Assembly (NCBI RefSeq): GCF_014750685.1
Contig: NZ_JAAXGE010000002.1
Location: 496,001 to 560,000, forward strand
Length of the DNA: 64,000 nt
From: Bacteroides sp. GM023
GTDB taxonomy: Bacteria; Bacteroidota; Bacteroidia; Bacteroidales; Bacteroidaceae
Direction of reading: 5' to 3'
A program made the translations under genes and the position numbers. Positions 35,024-45,081 of the stretch are shown in pieces. Position 1 is the stretch's first letter. Every line of letters begins with the position of its first letter. Under the pieces are notes generated by a model. It did no database searches, was not told where the DNA came from, and saw only the letters and a list, made by a program, of their open reading frames with translations.

Positions 35024-37072
35024 ATGAAAACTACTCAACTATTTCGGTTGATAAGTATTATAAACAGCCTGTTCATAATTCCTGCTTGTAGTGCTCAAAA
35101 CCCTACTGAAAGTCTTTTGGAGGATGTTCTTGAAGATTTGTCTGTTAATAACGATATTAATAACTCTGTTAATACCCTGAACTGGGAAAATGAACTGGAA
35201 GAGCTTTCCACCCGTCTGCAAGAGCCGGTTAATCTGAATACCGCTACCCGCGAACAACTCGAACAATTTCCTTTTCTGAGCGATATTCAGATTGAACATC
35301 TGTTGGCATATATCTATATACACGGACAGATGGAAACCATTTATGAACTTCAGTTAATAGAAGATATGGATAGACAGACTATCCAGTATTTATTGCCTTT
35401 TGTCTGTATAAAAGCTATTAACAATGAACCTGCTTTTCGGTGGAAAACTATGTTGAAAAGCGCAGCGAAGTATGGTAAGAATGAAGTGCTAACTCGCATG
35501 GATATACCGTTTTACAAGCGAAAAGGTTATGAACATACCTATCTGGGTCCTGCTGTTTATAACTCTGTGAAGTATAGCTTTCGATATAGTGACCGACTCT
35601 ATGCAGGAATCGTCGCCGAGAAAGATGGCGGAGAACCTTTTGCTGCTTTACACAATCGTTATGGATATGATTATTATTCCTTTTACCTGTTACTGAAAAA
35701 CTGTGGAAGATTGAAAGCATTAGCTATTGGTAACTACCGGCTTAGTTTCGGCCAGGGACTAGTGATTAGTACAGATTATCTGATGGGAAAAACAATCTAC
35801 GCTTCCTCTTTCAACAATCGCAGCAGCGGGATAAAGAAACACTCTTCTACTGACGAATACAACTATTTTCGGGGAATAGCGGCTACTGTTGCTTTAACGA
35901 AGCATTGGGATATTTCCGGCTTTTATTCACATCGTTCATTGGATGGTGTGATAACGAATGAAGAAATCACCTCTATCTTTAAAACCGGACTTCACCGAAG
36001 CCAAAAGGAAGCGGATAAAAAGCACCTGTTCACATTACAATTAACAGGTGGAAACATAAGTTATCAACAGAACCGTATCAGACTGGGTATCACCGGTATT
36101 TACTATGTTTTCAACCGACCTTATGAACCGGAATTAACAGGTTATTCCAAATACAATCTTCATGGAAATAACTTCTATAATTTAGGAATAGATTACGCAT
36201 ATCGCTGGCATCGTTTTTCTTTTCAGGGAGAGACAGCAATCGGAAAACAGGGCTGGGCTTCTTTGAACCGTTTCCAATATTCACCGGTTCAAGACGTTCA
36301 ACTCATGTTGATACACCGGTTTTACTCCTATAATTATTGGGCAATGTTCGCCCATTCTTTTGGAGAGGGAAGTGCAACTCAAAATGAACAGGGATACTAT
36401 TTAGGACTGGAAACCTCTCCTTTCGCCCATTGGAAATTCTTTGCTTCTTTCGACTTGTTTTCTTTTCCGTGGAAAAGATACCGAATTAATAAATCTTCCC
36501 GTGGAATGGACGGACTGGCACAAGCTACGTTTACCCCACGCACTTATCTCTCTATGGAACTGAAATATCGTTATAAACAAAAAGAACGTGACTGGACAGG
36601 CAGTAAAGGAACACTAACGCTTCCTATTTTTCACCACCAATTTCGTTATCGTTTGAACTATTCTTTTAAAGATGTGTTTAGCAGTCGTACAACTTTAGAT
36701 TATAATCATTTTCATTCTCAGGACAGAGCTGCTGACATAGGATATCAGGTTACACAGATGATATCCTCCCAACTGCCTTGGGCCAGGCTGTTTGCTGACG
36801 TTCAAGGCAGTTACTTTTTTACAGACAGTTATGATTCTCGTGTGTATGCAGCCGAAAAAGGATTGCTTTATACATTCTATACTCCGTCATTCCAAGGGCG
36901 TGGATTCCGATGCAGTGTCCGTTTAAGATATGAACTGAATAAACACTGGTTGTTCATAACCAAGTTTGGAGAAACCGTCTACCTTGACCGGAACGAAATA
37001 GGTTCCGGCAACGATTTGATTCGGGGAAATAAAAAAGCAGATGTACAAATGCAACTGCGCATCAAGTTTTAA
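35024..37072 (+). CDS. exported helix-hairpin-helix protein with barrel-like C terminus
   Basis: 682 residues from ATG 35024. The N terminus is a signal peptide (LISIINSLFIIPACSAQ); the Cys could be lipidated but IPAC is a poor lipobox. Residues about 60-115 contain ComEA-like helix-hairpin-helix repeats (VNLNTATREQLEQFPFLSD, ETIYELQLIEDMDRQTI). The rest (about 130-682) is rich in aromatic residues and alternating strands and ends QMQLRIKF, as outer-membrane barrels do. The family is recurrent in Bacteroidetes but has no known role. A DNA-binding-type motif on a cell-envelope protein suggests DNA or another polymer as ligand; this is a guess. Confidence 0.75.
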   Translation: MKTTQLFRLISIINSLFIIPACSAQNPTESLLEDVLEDLSVNNDINNSVNTLNWENELEELSTRLQEPVNLNTATREQLEQFPFLSDIQIEHLLAYIYIHGQMETIYELQLIEDMDRQTIQYLLPFVCIKAINNEPAFRWKTMLKSAAKYGKNEVLTRMDIPFYKRKGYEHTYLGPAVYNSVKYSFRYSDRLYAGIVAEKDGGEPFAALHNRYGYDYYSFYLLLKNCGRLKALAIGNYRLSFGQGLVISTDYLMGKTIYASSFNNRSSGIKKHSSTDEYNYFRGIAATVALTKHWDISGFYSHRSLDGVITNEEITSIFKTGLHRSQKEADKKHLFTLQLTGGNISYQQNRIRLGITGIYYVFNRPYEPELTGYSKYNLHGNNFYNLGIDYAYRWHRFSFQGETAIGKQGWASLNRFQYSPVQDVQLMLIHRFYSYNYWAMFAHSFGEGSATQNEQGYYLGLETSPFAHWKFFASFDLFSFPWKRYRINKSSRGMDGLAQATFTPRTYLSMELKYRYKQKERDWTGSKGTLTLPIFHHQFRYRLNYSFKDVFSSRTTLDYNHFHSQDRAADIGYQVTQMISSQLPWARLFADVQGSYFFTDSYDSRVYAAEKGLLYTFYTPSFQGRGFRCSVRLRYELNKHWLFITKFGETVYLDRNEIGSGNDLIRGNKKADVQMQLRIKF

Positions 37073-37074
37073 GC

Positions 37075-37082
37075 TATCTTTG
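37075..37082 (+). promoter_or_regulatory. -7 box of radical SAM gene
   Basis: TATCTTTG immediately after the preceding stop, leaving a leader of about 108 nt. No -33 match. Confidence 0.4.
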
Positions 37083-37197
37083 TACGGAACTAATTGGAGA
37101 AATTAGTAGACAAAGTTAAGCAGTTTAATATTGCAGTATCAACGAAGGATAATCGGTTGATAAAGTAGTAAATTGTAAATGATAAAATTAGAATAAG

Positions 37198-37971
37198 ATG
37201 ACTATTATTTTTCCTTCACCCATCTTCGGCCCTATCCATTCCCGCCGTCTGGGTGTTTCTTTGGGAATTAATTTATTACCGGACGACGGTAAAGTTTGCT
37301 CATTCGACTGCATTTATTGTGAATGTGGTTTCAATGCCGAACATCGTACGAAGAAACTTCTTCCTACCCGTGAAGAAGTCCGCACAGCTCTTGAAGAAAA
37401 ACTGAAAGATATGCAGGTAAACGGCCCTGCTCCCGATGTACTTACATTTGCCGGAAACGGTGAACCGACAGCACATCCCCATTTTCCGGAAATCATAGAA
37501 GATACACTCGCACTCCGCGATACCTATTTTCCGAAAGCGAAAGTCAGTGTACTGAGTAATTCTACTTTTATTGACCGTCCCGCTGTCTTTGACGCATTGA
37601 ATAAGATTGATAACAATATCCTGAAACTGGATACGGTGGACGAAGAATACATTCGTCAGTTAGACCGTCCGAATGGAAAATATTCCGTAAGGAAGATTAT
37701 CGAAAAAATGAAAGAGTTCAAAGGAAACTGTATCGTGCAGACCATGTTTCTGAAAGGCGGCTACAAGGGAAAAGATATGGATAATACATCCGATAAATAT
37801 GTACTCCCCTGGATAGAAGCGGTGAAGGAAATTGCTCCCAGTCAGGTAATGATATACACCATTGACCGTGAAACACCTGACCACGATTTACAGAAAGCCA
37901 CCCACGAGGAGTTAGACCGTATTGTAGCTTTGCTGGAAAAAGAAGGTATTTCGGCAACGGCTTCTTATTAA
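37198..37971 (+). CDS. radical SAM protein
   Basis: 257 residues. The cluster motif is C34-x3-C38-x2-C41 (CSFDCIYC), preceded by a conserved GPIHSRRLGVSLGINLLP segment (short form GPIHSRRLGVSLG). TFAGNGEPTAHPHF is the GGEP-like SAM-binding motif. The sequence resembles the COG0731-type Fe-S oxidoreductases, but the reaction is not assigned. It lacks extra Cys-rich SPASM-type domains. Convergent with the ECF sigma gene, with 64 bases between stops and no clear terminator. Confidence 0.88.
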   Translation: MTIIFPSPIFGPIHSRRLGVSLGINLLPDDGKVCSFDCIYCECGFNAEHRTKKLLPTREEVRTALEEKLKDMQVNGPAPDVLTFAGNGEPTAHPHFPEIIEDTLALRDTYFPKAKVSVLSNSTFIDRPAVFDALNKIDNNILKLDTVDEEYIRQLDRPNGKYSVRKIIEKMKEFKGNCIVQTMFLKGGYKGKDMDNTSDKYVLPWIEAVKEIAPSQVMIYTIDRETPDHDLQKATHEELDRIVALLEKEGISATASY

Positions 37972-38035
37972 TATTGAATTTTTATAAATAGGTATAATAA
38001 AGTAAATAACAAAATTGCGTAAGCACACACAAAAC

Positions 38036-38581
38036 TTAGCCAAGGAATAGTGACAGCAGATATAAATTCTTCCGTAAGTATTTCAAAGCTGCTGTCATAT
38101 GATATTCCACCGTCTTTTCGCTGATTGACAATTGTTCGGCAATTTGCTTGTACGTCATGTGTCGTTCACGACTCAGGCGGAATATCTCTTGTTGCCGTTC
38201 CGGTAATTGGGATATCAGTACGGAAAGATGTTTCTTTAAATCAGCAATTTCAAGTTGGTCTTCTTCTTCATAAGACTTTTCTATTGATTGCATGACTGTC
38301 ATTTTCAGAAAAGAATAATTCAGGCGTTTGCGTGAATAGTTGAATATCTGATTGCGGGTAATAATGAAAAGAAAACCTTCGAATGACTGTTCTTCGTCTA
38401 TCAAATGTCGTGTCTCCCACAGTTTAATAAATACTTCTTGTACTATTTCAGCAACGTCTTCGGATGATGCAAGGTATAGACGGGAAAAGTTATATACTTT
38501 CTCCCAATAGAGTTTGTACATGGCTGAAAAGGCCTCATCATCCCCTTTCTTGAGCTTTTGTATTAATTCTTTTTGTATCAT
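38036..38581 (-). CDS. ECF sigma factor (FecI-type) of mucin-type PUL
   Basis: 181 residues from the ATG at 38579-38581 (MIQKELIQKLKKGDDEAF). Region 2 covers about 20-90 (AMYKLYWEKVYNFSRLYL, VAEIVQEVFIKLWE) and region 4 about 120-172 (LPERQQEIFRLSRERHMTYK, SISEKTVEYHM). The gene is intact, unlike the one at 24409. It is divergent from FecR (38741), which should restrain it until the SusC transporter signals. I propose it reads the AGGG-N15/16-GTGTATTTAT promoters at 38688, 53983 and 55755. Confidence 0.93.
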   Translation of the reverse strand: MIQKELIQKLKKGDDEAFSAMYKLYWEKVYNFSRLYLASSEDVAEIVQEVFIKLWETRHLIDEEQSFEGFLFIITRNQIFNYSRKRLNYSFLKMTVMQSIEKSYEEEDQLEIADLKKHLSVLISQLPERQQEIFRLSRERHMTYKQIAEQLSISEKTVEYHMTAALKYLRKNLYLLSLFLG

Positions 38582-38597
38582 CTTAACTTCTGTCCCA

Positions 38598-38605
38598 CAA
38601 AAGTA
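38598..38605 (-). promoter_or_regulatory. -7 box of ECF sigma gene
   Basis: Reads TACTTTTG on the minus strand with a leader of about 10 nt. It suggests constitutive, primary-sigma transcription of the sigma gene. Confidence 0.4.
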
Positions 38606-38687
38606 GATAATTAGATGCATTAACAAAATAAAATAAGAAAAAAATGAGCAATTAAAAAGAAATCAAAAAAAAGATGAGTTTTTCACT

Positions 38688-38718
38688 AGGGTGTGGGAAA
38701 TCGGGAAGTGTATTTATA
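38688..38718 (+). promoter_or_regulatory. ECF-type promoter of fecR-susC operon
   Basis: AGGG (38688-38691), 16 bases, GTGTATTTATA (38708-38718), then 22 bases to the fecR ATG. The downstream element is identical to that at 54002-54012 and, for ten bases, to 55774-55783. Confidence 0.6.
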
Positions 38719-38740
38719 GCAAACGAGTAAAATATGTGCA

Positions 38741-39679
38741 ATGGAAAAGATAAATAAGAATCATAAATTAATAAAGGATTTGTTTAAAGACAAACTTAAG
38801 AGACACGATGTAGGCGCATTATCTGAAATTGATATTGTAGAGCAAAGCATGCAGGAACAATGGAAAGAGAATGCTGAAAGAATAGACCCGGAGATTGGGG
38901 AGCAGATATGGGAGAAAATACTCAGGGAATATAAAGTACGTTCAAAGCGTAAACTGATTCGACGAATCTATTATCCTTTGGCGGCAGCTTGTGTGGCTTT
39001 AGTCACAGTGCTGGGCGGATGGCTTTTTTATATGAATAGTGATTTCTTCCTGAAAGAAGAATTCTCTGAAATAGTAGCTACTCAAAATATGTTGTATCAG
39101 TTGCCGGACAGTTCTGAAGTATGGATGTATCCAAATAGCTCTATTCGTTTTGCCAAGGATTTCAATAAAGACAGAAGGGTATGGTTGGAAGGAAGCTCAA
39201 TGTTTCATGTACGCAAACAACATGGAAATACTTTCAAGGTTTATATTGATAAAGCCTTTATAGAGGTGAAAGGTACTCGGTTTTTAGTAGATAAAAAAGA
39301 GGCGGGAAATAATGAAATAACACTGTTCAATGGTTGTGTAGAATTTAATATGGAAGCGACCGGTAAGCAAGTAGTAATGAAACCGATGGAAAAAATCTTC
39401 TATAACTCGGTCAATACAGAAATGAAGATACAGAAGATTGAAAATATAGAATGGCAGGATGGAAAATTCAAGTTTGATGTTATGCCGCTTAATCGCCTCA
39501 TCTCTATTATTAATCAGATGTATCATGCTAATATCGTATATGAAGGTAAAGATGCGTCTTCTCCGTTCAGTGGTACCATTCGTCAGGAAGAAACATTGGA
39601 CGATATTATTCTCAAAATCTGTTTCCTTATGAACCTGAAAGAGGAAAGGACAGGAAACAAAATTATTATCAGAAATTGA
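38741..39679 (+). CDS. FecR-type anti-sigma factor
   Basis: 312 residues. The cytoplasmic part (about 1-75) is charged, one membrane helix follows (about 78-97, LAAACVALVTVLGGWLFYM), then the periplasmic FecR domain (YQLPDSSEVWMYPNSSIRF, VWLEGSSMFHV) and a C-terminal segment (FDVMPLNRLISIINQMYHAN) typical of Bacteroides FecR proteins. It couples the STN domain of the next gene's product to the divergent sigma factor. It is the first gene of the long plus-strand PUL operon, with SusC 40 bases on. Confidence 0.92.
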   Translation: MEKINKNHKLIKDLFKDKLKRHDVGALSEIDIVEQSMQEQWKENAERIDPEIGEQIWEKILREYKVRSKRKLIRRIYYPLAAACVALVTVLGGWLFYMNSDFFLKEEFSEIVATQNMLYQLPDSSEVWMYPNSSIRFAKDFNKDRRVWLEGSSMFHVRKQHGNTFKVYIDKAFIEVKGTRFLVDKKEAGNNEITLFNGCVEFNMEATGKQVVMKPMEKIFYNSVNTEMKIQKIENIEWQDGKFKFDVMPLNRLISIINQMYHANIVYEGKDASSPFSGTIRQEETLDDIILKICFLMNLKEERTGNKIIIRN

Positions 39680-39719
39680 AACTTTAATAAATTATATGTC
39701 TAATCTAATAAATGAGAAC

Positions 39720-42700
39720 ATGAAAAAATGTATTTTTTTGTATCGACAGCGGTATTTAAGTTATCTTGTAGTACTCTTATTGTTATGGCCGACTATGATG
39801 TTAGCGGCACAAGGAGATATTCAGATAAAGGGGAAGTTTTCTCTCAAAGAAGCTATTCGGTATATAGAAGAAACCAGTGATTATACTTTCTTCTATAAAG
39901 ATAGTGATTTGAAAGATACTTCAAGAAAGGATATTAGCTGTAAGGGTACGATTGATAAAGTATTAAAGGAACTATTCGCCGGAAGTAATGTGAATTTTAT
40001 TATTAATGGTAAAGAGGTTGTTTTTAAAGTAAGTAATCCGGCAACCGTTGCACAGCAACAAAAAAAACGCACGATAACAGGAATTATTGTGGATTCGGAA
40101 ACCAAAGAACCGATAATCGGAGCCAGTGTATGGCTGAAGAATAGTTCGGCTGGTGCTGTAACGAATCTGGATGGAAAGTATTCAATTACTGTTGAAGGAG
40201 TTGGCGGCGTGCTTGAGTTTACGTATGTGGGGATGAAAAAACAGGAAATTGTAATTGGAGATCAGAAAGTGATTAATGTCATTTTGGCTCCTGATACAGA
40301 AGTACTGGATGAAGTGGTAGTTGTGGGCTATGGTAATCAGAAAAAGGAAAGTGTTGTGGGAGCTATTTCTACGCTGGACATTTCTCACTTGAAAGTTCCA
40401 GGTTCGTCTATTTCGAATGTTTTGGCAGGACAATTGTCTGGTGTAGTGGCCGTAACACGTTCCGGAGAACCGGGCAAGAATAGTGCGGCTGATTTCTATA
40501 TTCGTGGTGTATCTTCTTTCAAGGGAACTTCTACTCCGCTGGTATTGGTAGATGGTATCGAGCGTGATTTAGACCTTGTTGATACAGATGATATTGCTTC
40601 TTTTTCTATCCTTAAAGATGCTTCTGCATCGGCCGTATATGGTGTACGTGGTGCAAATGGGGTAATTCTGATTACGACAAAGAAAGGAAAGGAAGGTAAG
40701 CCATCTATTAATGTACGTACAGAGTTCGGATTTACCAGTCCGACAAAAAGACCTGAAATGGTAAATTCGGCAGAGTGGGCTGAATTATACAATGAGGCTT
40801 TCCAGACTCAATATTATTCTCCTGAGGATATTCGTAAATATCGTGAAAATTCAGACTCTGACCTGTTTCCGAACGTAAATTGGTTCGATACATTGTTTGA
40901 TGAGATGGCAGAGAGCGAACGTGTTAATCTGAATATAAGCGGAGGAGGTGATATTGTAAGATATTACGTGGCCGGTTCTTTCTATAACGAGAACTCTATT
41001 TATAAGAATGCAGGTAATATTTATGGATATAATTCTTCTTTGCGTTACAACAAGTTCAATTTCCGTGCTAATATAGATTTGAATGTGACTCCAAGTACAG
41101 TCTTGAATTTGAATTTGGCGAATATCTATGAGAAATCATTCGGACCGGGTTACGGAGATGATGATTCAAGCATCTGGTCTTATACTTTTATGACTAGCCC
41201 TAATGCTTTTCCGGCCGAATATTCGGATGGAGTAATATCCGGTCCGTCTACTGATTCGGGAGCAAACCCATGGAATATGCTGGCACATTCCGGTTATCGT
41301 GAACAGTTTTGGAATTCTGCACAATCCTTGATCGGAATTACACAGGACATTGGTAAATTGTGGGAACCTTTACAAGGATTGACTGCAAACATAAAGTTTT
41401 CCTGGGATGCCTGGAATACAACTCTTCAACGTCGCAGTAAATCGGTAACCTGGTATCATGCACGTGGAAGGAATGCCGACGGAAGTCTCAGGTATGATGA
41501 TAATAATGAAGATGGCATTTGGGATCCTGTGCATCAGGGAGATGAACAGTTGAACTATAATATAGGTCGGGATGGAACTATGACCCGCTATCTGGAAGGT
41601 TCGCTGAATTACAATCGTTTGTTTAACGATAAGCATAGAGTGGGTGCATTGTTCCTTTACAATCAGAAAATTCATACAAAAACACAGGCTGGTGACAGTA
41701 ACTCCTCACTTCCTTATAAAAATCAAGGTATTGCAGGACGTGTGACATATGCTTTCAAAGATACATATTTCGCAGAAGTAAATATGGGGTACAATGGTTC
41801 TGAGAATTTTGCTCGTGGTCACCGTTTCGGATTTTTCCCGGCTGTGGCTGCCGGTTGGATGGTATCACATGAAAAGTGGTTCGAACCGTTGACTAAAACG
41901 GTAGATATGCTGAAACTGAAAGGGTCTTACGGTAAGGTAGGTAATGATGATATCGGTGGACAAAGACGTTGGGTATATGAATCTACAATTGTAAATAGTA
42001 GTGACAAATGGTATTATGGCAAGACAGGAAATGATGGTGGACAAGGAATTCGTATCGGTGAAGTGGAAAATCTGAACGCATCTTGGGAAGAAGCATTGAA
42101 GCTGAATGTGGGAGTAGAATTCTCTTTATTTAATAAGGTGAAAGTGCAAGCTGATTATTTCCGTGAAGAAAGAACCGGTATATTCTTACAACGTGCCGGA
42201 CTTCCCGCCATCGTGGGACTTTCTACCACTCCTTATGTGAATGTGGGAGAAACGCTTAACCAAGGATTTGATGGTACAATTGAATATTCACAGAAGATTG
42301 GTCAAGTATTTGTTACAGCCCGCGGTAACTTGACTTATACACGTAATAAACTTCTGAATAATGATGAACCTGACTGGGCATATAAATATCAGAACCGTAT
42401 AGGAAAGCCTTTCGGACAAGGTGGTAATATGCAACCTTTCGGATTGGTTGCTTTAGGATTATTCCAAAGTCAGGAGGAAATTGATAACAGCCCGAAACAG
42501 TCATTCGGTGAATATCGTGTCGGTGATATTAAATATCAGGATATTAATGGTGATGGAACGATTGACAGTCAGGACCAGATAGCAATCGGATATACTAATC
42601 TTCCGGAAATAGTTTATGGGTTTGGAGCAACAGCCCAATGGAAAAACTGGGATGTTAATATCTTCTTTCAAGGTGTCGGGCGTACAAGTTTTTCTCTGAA

Positions 42701-43118
42701 TGGTTCCTCTATCCGTACTCCTTTCTCTGCCGGCAATATGGAACGTGCAGCTATTAATAAAGACCTGTATGGAAATGTATGGATGTCAACTAATACGGAT
42801 GAGCAGAATGCGAATGTTATATACCCCCGTATGAGTAATGGTAGCGGTGGTGCAGGTGCTTCCAATAACTCACAGAGTTCTACCTGGTGGTTGCGTAGTG
42901 GAAGTTTCATGCGTTTGAAAAACTTTGAGATAGGTTATACTCTTCCGAAGTCACTGACTGGAAAGACTTTTATCAAATCTTTACGATTCTATATGTCGGG
43001 CAACAACCTGCTGACATTCAGTAATTTTAAATTATGGGATCCGGAAAAAGGAAGTAGTGATGGTTCCGGTTATCCGTTGAATAAAATATTTACAGTAGGA
43101 TTTAATGCTAACTTCTAA
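39720..43118 (+). CDS. SusC-type TonB-dependent transducer with STN domain
   Basis: 1132 residues from ATG 39720 (MKKCIFLYRQRYLSYLVVLL); an ATG eight codons earlier (39696) is possible. It has a signal peptide ending MMLAAQ, an STN domain (FSLKEAIRYIEETSDYTFFY), a carboxypeptidase-like domain (TGIIVDSETKEPIIGASVWL), a plug (LDEVVVVGYGNQKKESVVGA, KDASASAVYGVRGANG) and a barrel ending GFNANF. It imports the PUL substrate and signals to FecR. The SusD start lies 13 bases beyond its stop. Context (M60 peptidase, GH36, GH31, sulfatase) points to mucin-type O-glycans or glycopeptides. Confidence 0.95.
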   Translation: MKKCIFLYRQRYLSYLVVLLLLWPTMMLAAQGDIQIKGKFSLKEAIRYIEETSDYTFFYKDSDLKDTSRKDISCKGTIDKVLKELFAGSNVNFIINGKEVVFKVSNPATVAQQQKKRTITGIIVDSETKEPIIGASVWLKNSSAGAVTNLDGKYSITVEGVGGVLEFTYVGMKKQEIVIGDQKVINVILAPDTEVLDEVVVVGYGNQKKESVVGAISTLDISHLKVPGSSISNVLAGQLSGVVAVTRSGEPGKNSAADFYIRGVSSFKGTSTPLVLVDGIERDLDLVDTDDIASFSILKDASASAVYGVRGANGVILITTKKGKEGKPSINVRTEFGFTSPTKRPEMVNSAEWAELYNEAFQTQYYSPEDIRKYRENSDSDLFPNVNWFDTLFDEMAESERVNLNISGGGDIVRYYVAGSFYNENSIYKNAGNIYGYNSSLRYNKFNFRANIDLNVTPSTVLNLNLANIYEKSFGPGYGDDDSSIWSYTFMTSPNAFPAEYSDGVISGPSTDSGANPWNMLAHSGYREQFWNSAQSLIGITQDIGKLWEPLQGLTANIKFSWDAWNTTLQRRSKSVTWYHARGRNADGSLRYDDNNEDGIWDPVHQGDEQLNYNIGRDGTMTRYLEGSLNYNRLFNDKHRVGALFLYNQKIHTKTQAGDSNSSLPYKNQGIAGRVTYAFKDTYFAEVNMGYNGSENFARGHRFGFFPAVAAGWMVSHEKWFEPLTKTVDMLKLKGSYGKVGNDDIGGQRRWVYESTIVNSSDKWYYGKTGNDGGQGIRIGEVENLNASWEEALKLNVGVEFSLFNKVKVQADYFREERTGIFLQRAGLPAIVGLSTTPYVNVGETLNQGFDGTIEYSQKIGQVFVTARGNLTYTRNKLLNNDEPDWAYKYQNRIGKPFGQGGNMQPFGLVALGLFQSQEEIDNSPKQSFGEYRVGDIKYQDINGDGTIDSQDQIAIGYTNLPEIVYGFGATAQWKNWDVNIFFQGVGRTSFSLNGSSIRTPFSAGNMERAAINKDLYGNVWMSTNTDEQNANVIYPRMSNGSGGAGASNNSQSSTWWLRSGSFMRLKNFEIGYTLPKSLTGKTFIKSLRFYMSGNNLLTFSNFKLWDPEKGSSDGSGYPLNKIFTVGFNANF

Positions 43119-43131
43119 AAAAGAAAAAGTA

Positions 43132-45048
43132 ATGAAAAAATCTTGGAATAAAACTATTTATATACTGGCTGCTACATGTGGTCTGCTCTTTTCCTCTTGC
43201 AATGATTTTCTGGACAGACAGGAGGATGAAAAACTTACCTTTGATAAGATTTGGGAATCTCGGAATACTATCAGGCAATATTGGTTGACTACCATGTCAT
43301 TCCTGCCTAATGAGAATATCAGTAATCATGTGGACAATGATCCTTATATCGGAGCCGCTGATGAATTTTCTGTAGCTTGGGACCGTGATTATCGCAAACT
43401 TAATTTTGGTTCATGGAATGCAAACAACGTTCCCTATGATCGGTTTGCCAAATATTATAGGGGAATTCGTGAATGTAACATATTCATGCAAAATGTAGAC
43501 CGTTCGTCCGACCCTATTTTGACGAAACAACAGATTGAAGAGTGGAAAGTACAGACCCGTTTTGCGAGAGCTTATTATTACTTTCTATTGATGCGTGATT
43601 ATGGACCGGTATTCCTGGTAGGTGACGAATTGCTGGATTTCTCAGCTTCAACTGAAGAACTGTATCGTCCTCGTAACACTTGGGAGCAATGCGTTGATTA
43701 TGTAGCAGCAGAAATGGTTGCTTGCGCTGAAAACGAATATATGTACAAGCAGTCTGAAATGCCGGATTCATATTATGGGCTTGCTTCAAAAGGAACCTGT
43801 TATGCTGTTGTTTCCCGTTTGAAACTATATTCTGCACGTGATTTGTATAATGGAAATAAACTATATAAAGATGTGAAGAATCCGGTTATGTCGGATTTCC
43901 CTGAGTTGTCAGGTGTGAATCTCTTTCCACAGGACTATAATGCTAATAAATGGTTAGAAGCTGCACAGGCTGCTCATAAAGTATTTGATGACGGTAGCTA
44001 CACTTTATACCGGTCGGCAAATGATGATCCGTATGAAAACTATTACGGTATTATTCATGAAACCTGGAATAGTGAGCTAATTTGGACAGACAGGTATTGT
44101 AGTCTTAGTGCTTGGGGAACGGGTACCGTACCTACCAGTGTCGGTGGTACTGCGTATGGTTCTATCGGCCCGACTCAGCAACAAGTAGATGCATATGCAA
44201 TGAATAACGGACGTTATCCGATTTTAGGTTATGAACAGGATGGTACTCCTGTTATTGACTCACAATCGGGATATAGCAAAGACGAGTTTGAAAAATCAAC
44301 CTGGACATATCCTTGCAAAGGATGGTCGGTAGCATCTGACTATTCGATTGAGGCCCCAAATATGTATAAGAATCGTGAACCTCGTTTTTATGTTTCTGTA
44401 TTTTTCGGTGGAAACTATTGGTTGCACGGACAAGGTGGCAAAACAATGACTTCTTTTGCCAAAGGAGCTAATGGAAATAAATCCCATGACTATCCGAAAA
44501 GCGGATATTTGGTAAACAAATGTTATGATCACACTTTGAACTCAGCCAATGGTTCATGGGGAAATGTCACTTTTCCATTGTTCCGTTTAGGAGAGACTTA
44601 TCTGAACTTTATTGAGTCGGTACTTGAATGTAAAAAGCATGGAGTCACCCTTCCTAATGGATATGAACAAGAAGCCATGGATAAATGGGATGATTTGCGT
44701 AAACGCTCTGGCATGGAACCGATTATGGACATCTATCCGAATGCAACGGCAGAAGAACTGATAGAATTATGTCGTAAAGAAAGAAGAGTGGAGCTAGCCT
44801 TTGAAAGACAACGTTATTTCGATACACGTACTTGGATGATTGCCGAGCAAACGGATAATGGACCAATGTATGGTATGGATACTACTTGTCCGCTGGAAGA
44901 AGGCATGAACGCAAATGAAACCCCGGATGGATTTTGGAAGCGCACCGTATTCGAAACACGTGTGTTCAAGAGTAATCATTATTTATATCCGTTCTCGCAA
45001 AGAGAATTAGATAGAAATAAGATTCTGACTCAAAACTATGGATGGTAA
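43132..45048 (+). CDS. SusD/RagB-type surface lipoprotein
   Basis: 638 residues from ATG 43132 (MKKSWNKTIYILAATCGLLF). The lipobox LFSSC gives Cys23, followed by NDFLDRQEDE with acidic residues for surface export. A frame start at 43105 would overlap SusC and is rejected. The family hallmarks are present: TRFARAYYYFLLMRDYGPV, and CRKERRVELAFERQRYFDTR near the C terminus. It forms the lid on the SusC barrel encoded upstream. Confidence 0.94.
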   Translation: MKKSWNKTIYILAATCGLLFSSCNDFLDRQEDEKLTFDKIWESRNTIRQYWLTTMSFLPNENISNHVDNDPYIGAADEFSVAWDRDYRKLNFGSWNANNVPYDRFAKYYRGIRECNIFMQNVDRSSDPILTKQQIEEWKVQTRFARAYYYFLLMRDYGPVFLVGDELLDFSASTEELYRPRNTWEQCVDYVAAEMVACAENEYMYKQSEMPDSYYGLASKGTCYAVVSRLKLYSARDLYNGNKLYKDVKNPVMSDFPELSGVNLFPQDYNANKWLEAAQAAHKVFDDGSYTLYRSANDDPYENYYGIIHETWNSELIWTDRYCSLSAWGTGTVPTSVGGTAYGSIGPTQQQVDAYAMNNGRYPILGYEQDGTPVIDSQSGYSKDEFEKSTWTYPCKGWSVASDYSIEAPNMYKNREPRFYVSVFFGGNYWLHGQGGKTMTSFAKGANGNKSHDYPKSGYLVNKCYDHTLNSANGSWGNVTFPLFRLGETYLNFIESVLECKKHGVTLPNGYEQEAMDKWDDLRKRSGMEPIMDIYPNATAEELIELCRKERRVELAFERQRYFDTRTWMIAEQTDNGPMYGMDTTCPLEEGMNANETPDGFWKRTVFETRVFKSNHYLYPFSQRELDRNKILTQNYGW

Positions 45049-45081
45049 CCTTAAAAAAAGAATATCTAATTAATAGACAAT

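Noticed and set aside
35145-35172. TTAA words every 12 bases as a further repeat array
   Set aside because: They lie within the signal-proximal coding part of the HhH protein and are explained by an Asn-rich segment.
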